This document shows positions 55,553 to 63,304 of a stretch of 64,000 bases of DNA, in pieces. Under the pieces are notes generated by a model that did not search any database, was not told the origin of the DNA, and saw only the letters and a program-made list of their open reading frames with translations. The DNA is taken from assembly GCF_024752355.1 (NCBI RefSeq), contig NZ_JANTHZ010000002.1, forward strand, positions 124,001 to 188,000. The letters run 5' to 3'. Origin of the DNA: Ancylobacter mangrovi. GTDB taxonomy: Bacteria > Pseudomonadota > Alphaproteobacteria > Rhizobiales > Xanthobacteraceae. The position numbers and the translations under genes are program-made. Every line of letters starts with the position of its first letter. Position 1 is the stretch's first letter.

Positions 55553-56341
55553 ATGGCGGAAGCGGCGGATTCGCGCGGGCGCATCACACTCGAGATCGAG
55601 GACGGCATCGCGCGCATCGCGATCGACCGGCCGGCCCATCTCAACGCACTGAACAACGCGCTGCGCGCCGAGCTCGCCGGTGCGGTCGAGTGCGCCGCCG
55701 CCGCGCCGGAGACACGGGTGATCGTGCTGCGCGGCGCCGGCGAGCGGGCCTTCGTCGCCGGGGCCGACATCGAGGAGCTGATCGATCTCGACGAGGCGGG
55801 CTCGGTCGCGCTGTCCGACCGCATCGCCGACTTCCACGACCGGCTGGCGGCGCTGCCGGTGCCGGTAATCGCCGGAATCCGGGGCTGGTGCCTCGGCGGC
55901 GGGCTGGAGCTGGCGCTCGCCGCCGATATCCGCCTCGCCAGCGAGAATGCGCGCTTCGGCCTGCCGGAGATCAAGCTCGGCATTTTGCCCGGCGGTGGCG
56001 GCATCACGCGGCTGAAGCGTCTGGCGCCCGGCGCGGCGCATATGTGCCTCACCGGCGAGATCATCCTGGCCGAGCGCGCCCTCGCGGCCGGGCTGGTGAG
56101 CGAGGTCTGCTCGGAAGAGGCGTTCGAGGCCCGTCTCGACGCGCTGGCCCGCGAGCTCGCGGGCTTCAGCGCCCCGGCGCTGGCGGCGATGAAGGCGGCT
56201 CTGCGCCTCTCCCCCGCCCTCGATGTCGGCGAGGCGACACGGCGCGAGGGGCGCATCGGCGCCCCGCTCTACGGCACGCCGGGGCAGCGCACGGCGATGG
56301 CCGACTTCCTCGAGGCGCGGGCGCGGCGCCGGAAATCATAG
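55553..56341 (+). CDS. Enoyl-CoA hydratase/isomerase
   Basis: A 262-residue crotonase-family enzyme. The oxyanion-hole motifs are AFVAGADIEEL near residue 65 and IRGWCLGGGLELALAADIR near residue 105; a glutamate in LPEIKLGILPGGGG occupies the usual catalytic position. It hydrates or isomerises an acyl-CoA. GGAGGGG lies seven bases before the ATG. It is divergent from the carboxylase operon and convergent with the CoA transferase, so it may handle the CoA ester of a carboxylation product. Confidence 0.85.
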   Translation: MAEAADSRGRITLEIEDGIARIAIDRPAHLNALNNALRAELAGAVECAAAAPETRVIVLRGAGERAFVAGADIEELIDLDEAGSVALSDRIADFHDRLAALPVPVIAGIRGWCLGGGLELALAADIRLASENARFGLPEIKLGILPGGGGITRLKRLAPGAAHMCLTGEIILAERALAAGLVSEVCSEEAFEARLDALARELAGFSAPALAAMKAALRLSPALDVGEATRREGRIGAPLYGTPGQRTAMADFLEARARRRKS

Positions 56342-56356
56342 CCGGCTACGTGGCCG

Positions 56357-57547
56357 CTAGATGATCCCGGCCCGGCGCAATTCCTCGCGCCGCTCCGCCG
56401 GCACGCCGAGCACCTCCTCGAGGATCGCGTCGGTATGCTCGCCGAGCAGCGGCGCCGGCGCCACCTCGCCGCGCGGCACGTCGTAGAACTGCACCGGCTG
56501 CTCCATCACCCGCATCGTGCCGGCGGCCGGATGGTCGACCTCGGCGAAAAGCCGGCGGAAGGTGACATGCGCGCTCGCCGCCGCCTGCTCCACCGACCAG
56601 ATTGGCGAGACCGGGATGCCTTCCCGGTCGAGGATCGCGACCACCTCCTCGACCGAACGCGCGCGCGTCCATGCCTCGACCGCCGGCCGCAGCACCTCGG
56701 CATGCTCGGTGCGGCTGCTGTCGGTGGCGAAGCGGGGATCGTCCGCAAGCTCTGGCTGGCCCATGGCGGCGGCGAGGCGCGCGAACAGCGCATTGTTCGC
56801 CACCGCGATGATGACCTGCCCGTCGCGCGCGGCGAAGCTGCCGAAGGGCGTCGAGATCGCATGGTGGTTGCCGGTGCGCGTGGGGCTGGCGCCGGCGAAG
56901 AGCATGAGGCTCATCGGCGTGGGCAGGAGCGAGAAGATGGAATCGAACATGGCGACGTCGATCCGCCGCCCCTCGCCGCTGCGCAGCCGCCCGACCAGCG
57001 CCACCGCCACCGCCCAGGCGCCGTAAAGGCCGGAGGAGAGGTCGCCGAGCGCGTCGCCCACCCGGGTCGGCGGGCCGTCGGGGTCGCCGGTCATGCTCAT
57101 CATGCCGGCCATGGCCTGGGCGACGATGTCGTAGGAGGGACGCTTGGCGAGCGGGCCCTCCTGGCCGAAGCCGGAAATGGAGAGATAGACGATGCCGGGG
57201 TTGATCGCCTTGGCCTGCTCGAAGCCGATGCCGAGCCGGTCGGCGACGCCGGGGCGGAAATTCTCCACGATCACGTCGCTCTTCGCGATCAGCTCATGGG
57301 CGAGCTCGCGCGCCGCCTCCTGCTTGAGGTCGAGCGCCATCGAGCGCTTGTTGCGGTTCATCAGCAGGAACAGCCCGCCCTCCCCGCCGACGAACGGGCC
57401 GATATGGCGGTAGTCGTCGCCCTGCGGCGGCTCGACCTTGATCACCTCGGCGCCGACATCGGCCAGCAGCGCGGTGCAGAACGGGCCGGCGAGGACGCGG
57501 GAAAAATCGAGCACGCGAATGCCGGCGAGCGGCTTGGATCCGGCCAC
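56357..57547 (-). CDS. Class III CoA transferase (CaiB/BaiF family)
   Basis: A 396-residue CoA transferase. The N-terminus LAGIRVLDFSRVLAGPFCTALLADVGAEVIKVEPPQGDD is the family signature, the catalytic aspartate lies in GGEGGLFLLMNRNKRSMALDLK or the later TGDPDGPPTRVGDALGDL segment, and GFGQEGPLAKRPSYD is conserved. It moves CoA between carboxylic acids without thioester waste. Its promoter region (57548-57653) contains a TCTAGA-centred site resembling the HutC operator. Confidence 0.9.
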   Translation of the reverse strand: MAGSKPLAGIRVLDFSRVLAGPFCTALLADVGAEVIKVEPPQGDDYRHIGPFVGGEGGLFLLMNRNKRSMALDLKQEAARELAHELIAKSDVIVENFRPGVADRLGIGFEQAKAINPGIVYLSISGFGQEGPLAKRPSYDIVAQAMAGMMSMTGDPDGPPTRVGDALGDLSSGLYGAWAVAVALVGRLRSGEGRRIDVAMFDSIFSLLPTPMSLMLFAGASPTRTGNHHAISTPFGSFAARDGQVIIAVANNALFARLAAAMGQPELADDPRFATDSSRTEHAEVLRPAVEAWTRARSVEEVVAILDREGIPVSPIWSVEQAAASAHVTFRRLFAEVDHPAAGTMRVMEQPVQFYDVPRGEVAPAPLLGEHTDAILEEVLGVPAERREELRRAGII

Positions 57548-57612
57548 TGAAATCTCCTGCGGCGGGCTGTCGAGAGGCGAGCGAGCTTAAGCGTCGCCAC
57601 CCTATCTATACA

Positions 57613-57622
57613 AGTCTAGATC
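57613..57622. promoter_or_regulatory. Degenerate HutC-type operator
   Basis: AGTCTAGATC matches the perfect TGTCTAGACA at 58553-58562 in eight central positions out of ten or nearly so. It lies between the CoA transferase start and the regulator's stop, where it could control the transferase gene. Confidence 0.45.
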
Positions 57623-57653
57623 ATCGCGCGGCGCAGCGCCCGGCGCTTCCGCT

Positions 57654-58403
57654 TCAGTCCCGCGTCGTCGTGCGGCCGGAGAGGCTGTAGCGCGAGCCGG
57701 GATGGACGAAGGTCATGTAGTTGGTGACGGTCGGCCCGACCCAGGTGCGGCGCTTGACCACGAGGCACGGCTCGCCCGGCACGATATCGAGATGCCCGCA
57801 CCATTCCTCCCGCCCGGCCACTGCCTCGATCAGGTGGTCGGCCTCGGTGGGCGGGGTGATCGAGAACAGATAGGCGGTGGTGCTGCCGGTCTCGTAATTC
57901 TGCTTCAGAAAGTCGGGGGCGAAGGCGGGCAGCACATAGCGGTCCTCGAGCTGCACCGGCACCTCGTTCGCCGCATGGACGATGAGGGCGCGGTAGAGCT
58001 TCGCCTTCTCCGGCGTCGCCATGCCGAGGCTGACCTCGCGTGGGGGCACCACGGCGCGCAGCTCGATCACGCGGCTCGAATGCACCTCGCCGCGCGAGCG
58101 GATGTGGTCGGCGATGTTGTGAATCTCCACCACCGCCGAGGCCGGCTTGGCGCTGGCGACGAAGGTGCCGACTCCGGGAATGCGGTCGATCACGTTGCGG
58201 CGCGCCAGCTCGCGCATCGCCCGGTTGATGGTCATGCGCGAGATGCCGAGCAGGCGCGAGAATTCCGGCTCGCTCGGCAGCCGGTGGCTGGCGCCCCACT
58301 CGCCCGACTCGATCTTCCCGAGAATGAAGCGTTCGACCCGCTCGTAGAGCGGCGCCGGATCCTGCGGGAACTGGTCGAGGGAAATGGTCACTGCGCCGTC
58401 CAT
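57654..58403 (-). CDS. GntR-family regulator, HutC subfamily
   Basis: A 249-residue regulator. The winged helix (HRLPSEPEFSRLLGISRMTINRAMRELARRNVIDRIPGVGTF, about residues 30-80) is followed by a UTRA domain with LEDRYVLPAFAPDFL and ending in VHPGSRYSLSGR. The ATG at 58403 has GGAAGG upstream; a longer frame to 58511 is probably not used. It lies between the CoA transferase and the divergent hydroxyacid dehydrogenase, each with a TCTAGA-type site upstream, so it probably controls both and itself. Confidence 0.85.
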   Translation of the reverse strand: MDGAVTISLDQFPQDPAPLYERVERFILGKIESGEWGASHRLPSEPEFSRLLGISRMTINRAMRELARRNVIDRIPGVGTFVASAKPASAVVEIHNIADHIRSRGEVHSSRVIELRAVVPPREVSLGMATPEKAKLYRALIVHAANEVPVQLEDRYVLPAFAPDFLKQNYETGSTTAYLFSITPPTEADHLIEAVAGREEWCGHLDIVPGEPCLVVKRRTWVGPTVTNYMTFVHPGSRYSLSGRTTTRD

Positions 58404-58552
58404 CCTGCCTTCCAGCCGCCCGCCGGTCGCCCTTCGTCCAGCCCGGCCATGCGACGCATCGCTCCGTTCCCGGGGATTCGGCCACGACGATCCATGGGCA
58501 AATCTAGCCATGGCACGGTCCGATGCCCGATTCCAGAGGGTTTTTCCAAACC

Positions 58553-58562
58553 TGTCTAGACA
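58553..58562. promoter_or_regulatory. HutC-type operator, TGTCTAGACA
   Basis: A perfect 10-bp palindrome between the regulator and the dehydrogenase gene. HutC-subfamily GntR proteins such as NagR bind sites with a GTCTAGAC core, so this is a convincing operator for the 57654-58403 protein. Confidence 0.7.
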
Positions 58563-58616
58563 TGTCTTTGGTGCACCCTAAGATGGAATGCCTCGCGAGC
58601 GACAGGGGAGACGGCC

Positions 58617-59543
58617 GTGGCTGAGCGTATCGGGTTCCTTGGCACCGGGCTGATGGGGCGACCGATGGCCGAGCGCCTGCTCGCCGCCGGCCTGCCGCTC
58701 GCCGCCTGGAACCGGACGCTGGAGAAGGCCCGCCCGCTCGAAGCCCTCGGCGCCACGATCGCGCCCACCCCGGCCGCGGCAGTCGAGGGCGCGGGAATCG
58801 TCTGCATCATCCTCGAACATGCGGCGTCGATCGAGGAGGTGCTGTTCGCGCCCGCGCTGATCGAGGCGCTGGCCCCCGGCACGGTGGTGGTCGATCTCAC
58901 CTCGCTGCATCCCGACGCCGCGCGCGAGAACGCCCGGCGCCTCGCCGGGCACGGCGTCGTCTATCTCGACGCGCCGGTGTCGGGCGGCCCTCCCGGCGCC
59001 GTCGAGGGAACGCTGGCGATCATGGTGGGCGGAGAGCCTCGCGGGTTCGAGCGCGCGCAGCCGGTGCTGAGCCGGCTCGGCCGTGCCATCCATGTCGGGC
59101 CCTCCGGCTCGGGCCAGATCACCAAGCTCGGCAGCCAGATCATCTCCGGCGCGGCGCTGGCGGCGGTCGCCGAGGCGCTGCTGCTGTTCTCGCAGACCGG
59201 GGTCGCGGTGGAGCGCGCACGTGAGGCGCTGTTCGGCGGCTATGCCGACAGCAAGGTGCTGCGCCTGCATGGCGAGCGGATGATCGGGCGCCATTTCGAG
59301 CCCGGCGGCCATGTCCGCACCTTCCTGAAGGACCTCAACGCCGCCGCCGACCTCGCCGCGCGCGCCGAACTCGACCTGCCGGTCGCCACCCTCTCGCGGG
59401 CGATGTTCGACGCCCTGTCGCGGGACGGCCACGGCGAATGCGACATCGCCGCCATGGCGCTGGAGATCGAGCGGCGCAATGCGGGACGGCGCATCGGCGC
59501 GCTCCCTGCTGGCGAGGCGGCGACCGGGGAGACGTCGCGCTGA
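58617..59543 (+). CDS. 3-hydroxyisobutyrate dehydrogenase-family oxidoreductase
   Basis: A 308-residue NAD(P)-dependent beta-hydroxyacid dehydrogenase. IGFLGTGLMGRPMAERL at the N-terminus binds the nucleotide, DAPVSGGPPGAVEGTL is the substrate loop and the catalytic lysine is in SGQITKLGSQIISG. The usual KxxNN is KLGSQ here, so the substrate may differ from 3-hydroxyisobutyrate. The GTG at 58617 has AGGGGAG upstream. It is divergent from the HutC-type regulator. Confidence 0.85.
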   Translation: MAERIGFLGTGLMGRPMAERLLAAGLPLAAWNRTLEKARPLEALGATIAPTPAAAVEGAGIVCIILEHAASIEEVLFAPALIEALAPGTVVVDLTSLHPDAARENARRLAGHGVVYLDAPVSGGPPGAVEGTLAIMVGGEPRGFERAQPVLSRLGRAIHVGPSGSGQITKLGSQIISGAALAAVAEALLLFSQTGVAVERAREALFGGYADSKVLRLHGERMIGRHFEPGGHVRTFLKDLNAAADLAARAELDLPVATLSRAMFDALSRDGHGECDIAAMALEIERRNAGRRIGALPAGEAATGETSR

Positions 59544-59675
59544 GGTGGCTGAACCTCCATCTCCATACCTCACCCCCACACCTCCATTCCTCCCGCCATC
59601 TCGCAATCCGCCGCGAAGCGGATAAGCTGCTGCCGTTGCGGCGTGTCGGGAGCGCCGCGCTTCGAATGTGAGTGC

Positions 59676-62060
59676 ATGATACCGAGGGACGAACTGAAGG
59701 CACCGCTCGCCGCCATACTGGTCGGCGCGTTGACGGCGCTTGTCCTCCTGCTGCTTCCGCTCGCGCGCGAGCCGGGGATCGTCACCCCCGCGGCGGCCGA
59801 TTCCGCCGAGCTGGCGGCGGGCGGCATCGGTGCGCTCACCCCCGGCGCGCCGGCTGGCTTTGCCGGCTCGGCGGCCTGTGCCGGTTGCCACGCCCCGGAA
59901 GTGAAGGCCTGGCTCTCCTCCCAGCATGCCGAGGCCATGAGCCTCGCCACGGCAGAGACCGTGCGCGGCGATTTCGACGATGCGCGGGCGGGCAAGGAAG
60001 GCGCGAGCGCGCGCTTCTTCCGCGACGGGGGGCGCTATGAGGTCGAGATCGAAGGCAAGGACGGTACGCCGTCCCGCTTCACCGTCACCCACACCTTCGG
60101 CCTTTATCCGCTGCAGCAATATCTGGTCACCATGCCCGACGGGCGGCTGCAGGCGCTGCCCTTCGCCTATGACACGCGCCCGAAATCGGAGGGCGGGCAG
60201 CGCTGGTTCCACCTCTATGCCGACGATCCGCCGGCGCCCGGCGACCCGCTGCACTGGACCGGGCCGCAGCAGAACTGGAACTTCATGTGCGCGGAGTGCC
60301 ACTCCACGGCGCTGCGCAAGAATTACGACGCCGCCACCGACACGTTCCACACGACGTTTTCGGAAATCAGCGTCGGCTGCGAGAGCTGCCACGGCGCCGC
60401 GGAAGGCCACATCGCCTGGGCCAGGCAGGCGCGGGAAAAGGGCACAAGCGACGCGACGACGCCGAACAAGGGCTTCGCGAGCGTTGCCGCGGTGCGCCTA
60501 CCCGCCGACTGGACGATCGACCCCGCGACCGGGAGCCCTGCCCATGGCGTCTCGCGTCCTGCCGGCGACGTGGTCGAGACCTGCGCGCGCTGCCATGCCC
60601 GGCGCGGCGTCTTCTCGGAGAACTGGCAACCCGGCCAGCCGCTGACCGACACGCATGTGCCGGTGCTGCTGGGAGAGGGGCTGTTCGAGGCCGACGGCCA
60701 GAATCTCGACGAGGTGTTCAACGACCACGCCTTCAAGCAGAGCCGCATGTATGCGAAGGGCGTGACCTGCACCGACTGTCACGATCCCCATACGGCGCAG
60801 CTGCGCGCGCCCGGGGCGCAGGTCTGCGGCCAGTGCCACATGCCCGAGCGCTTCGATACCGAGGCCCATACCGGCCACGCGCCCGGCCCGAACGCGCCGG
60901 ACTGCATCGCCTGCCACATGCCCGCGCGCACCTACATGGTGATCGACCGCCGGCACGATCATTCCTTCCGCATCCCGCGCCCGGACCTTTCGATGACGCT
61001 GGGCACGCCGAACACGTGCAATGCCTGCCACACCGACAAGCCGCCGAGCTGGGCCGCGGCAGCGATCGAGCGCTGGCACGGACCCGAGCGCAAGGGCTTC
61101 CAGAGCTGGGGCCCGGCCTTCCACGACGCCCGCGCCGGAGCGCCCGAGGCGCGCGAGGAGCTGATCGCGCTTGCCGGCACGCCGTCCGTGCCGGGCATCG
61201 TGCGGGCAACGGCGATCGGCGAACTCGAGCGCTTCCCCTCCGTCGCCAGCGACGAGGCGGCGCGGCGCGCGCTGTCCGATCCCGACCCGATGGTGCGGGT
61301 TGCGGCGCTGCGCGCTCAGGCCGGGCTTCCTCTCGACCAGCGCTGGCGCCGCGCCGGCCGGCTGCTCGACGATCCCTCCCCCCTCGTCCGGCTGGAGGCG
61401 GCCAGCCTGCTCGCCGACCAGGCCCCCGCGACGCTCGATCCCGCCGACCGGGCGCGGCTGGAAGCCGCCTTCCGCGCCTATGTCGAGGCCCAGCAACTCG
61501 CTGCCGACCGGCCGGAGGGCCATGGCAATCTCGGCCTCTTCCTCTCGCGCCGGGGCGATCTCGCGGGTGCGGAGAAGGAGCTGCAGCAGGGGCTGGCGCT
61601 TCATCCGCTTGCCTCGACGCTCCGGCTGAACCTTTCCGACCTGTACCGGGCCCAGCACCGCGAAGAGGAAGCCGAACGCGTGCTGCGCGAGGGCCTCGCC
61701 CTGCACGAGGAGGCCGATCTGCACCATGCGCTGGGCCTCGCCCTGGTGCGGCAGAAGCGCTACGACGAGGCGCTCGCCGAACTCGCCCGCGCGAGCGCGC
61801 TGGCGCCCGACGCGCCGCGCTATGCCTATGTCTACGCGGTCGCGTTGCAATCGCGCGGAGAGCAGGCGCAGGCGCAGCGCGTGGTGGCCGGGGCGCTGGC
61901 GCGCCATCCCAACGATCCCGGCCTCATCAGCCTCGCGCTCGGGCGGGCGCTCCGCACCCGCGACATCGAGCGGGCACGCGGCCTCGCCCGGCGCCTCGCT
62001 GCGCTGCAGCCCGACAATGCCGACATCGCCCGCCTCGCCGCCCAGCTCGAAGGGCGCTAG
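59676..62060 (+). CDS. Eight-haem cytochrome c with HEAT-like and TPR repeats
   Basis: A 794-residue exported protein. One N-terminal helix (LAAILVGALTALVLLLLPLA, residues 11-30) is a signal anchor. Eight CxxCH haem motifs follow between C68 and H452 (CAGCH, CAECH, CESCH, CARCH, CTDCH, CGQCH, CIACH, CNACH), in the style of the cytochrome c554/c' family. Residues of about 480-610 resemble HEAT repeats, and about 615-790 are TPR repeats (RPEGHGNLGLFLSRRGDLAGAEKELQQGL and following). The TPR part suggests partner binding in the periplasm. The ATG at 59676 lacks a good ribosome site; a GTG at 59643 is possible. The electron donor, acceptor and substrate are unknown. Confidence 0.85.
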   Translation: MIPRDELKAPLAAILVGALTALVLLLLPLAREPGIVTPAAADSAELAAGGIGALTPGAPAGFAGSAACAGCHAPEVKAWLSSQHAEAMSLATAETVRGDFDDARAGKEGASARFFRDGGRYEVEIEGKDGTPSRFTVTHTFGLYPLQQYLVTMPDGRLQALPFAYDTRPKSEGGQRWFHLYADDPPAPGDPLHWTGPQQNWNFMCAECHSTALRKNYDAATDTFHTTFSEISVGCESCHGAAEGHIAWARQAREKGTSDATTPNKGFASVAAVRLPADWTIDPATGSPAHGVSRPAGDVVETCARCHARRGVFSENWQPGQPLTDTHVPVLLGEGLFEADGQNLDEVFNDHAFKQSRMYAKGVTCTDCHDPHTAQLRAPGAQVCGQCHMPERFDTEAHTGHAPGPNAPDCIACHMPARTYMVIDRRHDHSFRIPRPDLSMTLGTPNTCNACHTDKPPSWAAAAIERWHGPERKGFQSWGPAFHDARAGAPEAREELIALAGTPSVPGIVRATAIGELERFPSVASDEAARRALSDPDPMVRVAALRAQAGLPLDQRWRRAGRLLDDPSPLVRLEAASLLADQAPATLDPADRARLEAAFRAYVEAQQLAADRPEGHGNLGLFLSRRGDLAGAEKELQQGLALHPLASTLRLNLSDLYRAQHREEEAERVLREGLALHEEADLHHALGLALVRQKRYDEALAELARASALAPDAPRYAYVYAVALQSRGEQAQAQRVVAGALARHPNDPGLISLALGRALRTRDIERARGLARRLAALQPDNADIARLAAQLEGR

Positions 62061-62084
62061 CGGCGCGGCGCAGGACGCGACCGC

Positions 62085-62142
62085 CATGGGGTAACGTAAA
62101 CCTGCATGGCGTTACGTAAACCGACAGGGCGTGACGCAAAAT
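62085..62142 (+). repeat. Three 20-bp direct repeats upstream of the barrel gene
   Basis: Imperfect units start at 62085, 62105 and 62125, each 20 bases apart. Units 1 and 2 share CATGG, then GTAACGTAAACC or GTTACGTAAACC; unit 3 is more diverged (CAGGGCGTGACGCAAAAT). The regular spacing is about two helical turns, so a protein could bind side by side on one face. They lie 84-141 bases before the ATG at 62226. Confidence 0.7.
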
Positions 62143-62225
62143 GCAAAGCAGGCCGCGCGATCCTGCGCCATCATTTCGCGTCATGCGTGCGCCCGCGGGA
62201 AGGCGCGCGCCATACGGGGGCTTCC

Positions 62226-63065
62226 ATGCGCATCGTCGGCATCGTTGCTGGTCTTCTCTGCGGCACCGTCCTCAGCGGCGCCCTCACATGCGGCGCGCTC
62301 GTCTGGAGCGCGCGGACGGCCGCAGCGGCGGACCTCGGGCCCTCGGTGCCCGTGGCCACGGGGCCGGTCGAGATTCCCTCCTCCGACTGGCGCTACCAGC
62401 TCACATTCTATGGCTGGCTGACCGGGCTCAACGGGCATGTCGGCGTGCGCGGCCTGCCGCCCGCCAATGTCGACATATCGGCGAAGGACGCGCTGGAGGA
62501 CCTCGACGGTGCCCTCATGGGCTCGTTCCTGGCCCAGAACGACAAATGGACCCTTCTGTTCGACCTCATCTATACCGACGTCACCTCGCAGGCGACCTTC
62601 GGCCCGCTCGGCGGCAGCACGGCGCGGCTCGGCCTCACCCAGGTCATCGTGCAGGGCCTCGCCGGCTACGCCCTGCCGGTCGGCCTGCCCGAGGGCGCCA
62701 CGCTGAGCGGCACGGTCGGCTTCCGCTACCAGCACCTCGACAGCGACTTCAATTTCACCAACGCCTATGTGCCGCTCGCGATCTCGAGCAGCGGCACACA
62801 GGACTGGATCGACCCCACCGTCGGCCTGTTCCTGCAGTACAAGATCAACGACAAGTGGTTCTTCAACGCGCTCGGCGACGTCGGCGGCTTCGGTGTCTCC
62901 TCCAAGCTGACCGCGCAGGGCTTCGCCTCGCTCGGCTATATGTGGACCGACTCCCTCTCCACCGCGATCGGCTATCGCGCGATCTACACCGACTACGAGG
63001 ATGGCGGCTTCGTCTACGACGTGACCCAGCACGGCGTGTTCATCAGTGCCGCCTATCACTTCTGA
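62226..63065 (+). CDS. Outer-membrane beta-barrel protein
   Basis: A 279-residue exported protein. A long signal sequence (MRIVGIVAGLLCGTVLSGALTCGALVWSARTAAAA) is followed by alternating hydrophobic strands (YQLTFYGWLTGLNGHVGV, WTLLFDLIYTDVTSQ, SLSTAIGYRAIYTDYEDGG) and ends in a terminal Phe (ISAAYHF), the signal for outer-membrane insertion. Probably an 8-10 strand barrel of unknown role. The ATG at 62226 gives a clean signal peptide; the frame is open further upstream, through the repeats. It follows the haem protein by 165 bases. Confidence 0.8.
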   Translation: MRIVGIVAGLLCGTVLSGALTCGALVWSARTAAAADLGPSVPVATGPVEIPSSDWRYQLTFYGWLTGLNGHVGVRGLPPANVDISAKDALEDLDGALMGSFLAQNDKWTLLFDLIYTDVTSQATFGPLGGSTARLGLTQVIVQGLAGYALPVGLPEGATLSGTVGFRYQHLDSDFNFTNAYVPLAISSSGTQDWIDPTVGLFLQYKINDKWFFNALGDVGGFGVSSKLTAQGFASLGYMWTDSLSTAIGYRAIYTDYEDGGFVYDVTQHGVFISAAYHF

Positions 63066-63273
63066 GGCCGGCGCCACAGCCCCCAAGCCCGCGCCCCCCG
63101 GCCCCGGCCAAGTCCTTGATCGGAATCACTCTTTGTTCACGCCGGAACGAATCAGGACTCCCTGGGCGATTCACGCAATGCAAGCGGAGAATCCGAATTC
63201 GCCCGCGGCGGGGCGGACCGCGCCCGCCGTCCGGGCCGCCTCCCGAGGAGGCTTGAGACCGGCGCGGCGAGGG

Positions 63274-63298
63274 TTTACCTGAGGACATCACAGGTGAA
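63274..63298 (+). promoter_or_regulatory. Hairpin overlapping the ribosome site of the last gene
   Basis: TTTACCTG (63274-63281) can pair with CAGGTGAA (63291-63298) across a 9-base loop, with one G-T pair. The right arm contains the AGGTGA ribosome site of the 63305 gene, so folding would hide it. Confidence 0.35.
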
Positions 63299-63304
63299 TC
63301 GTCC

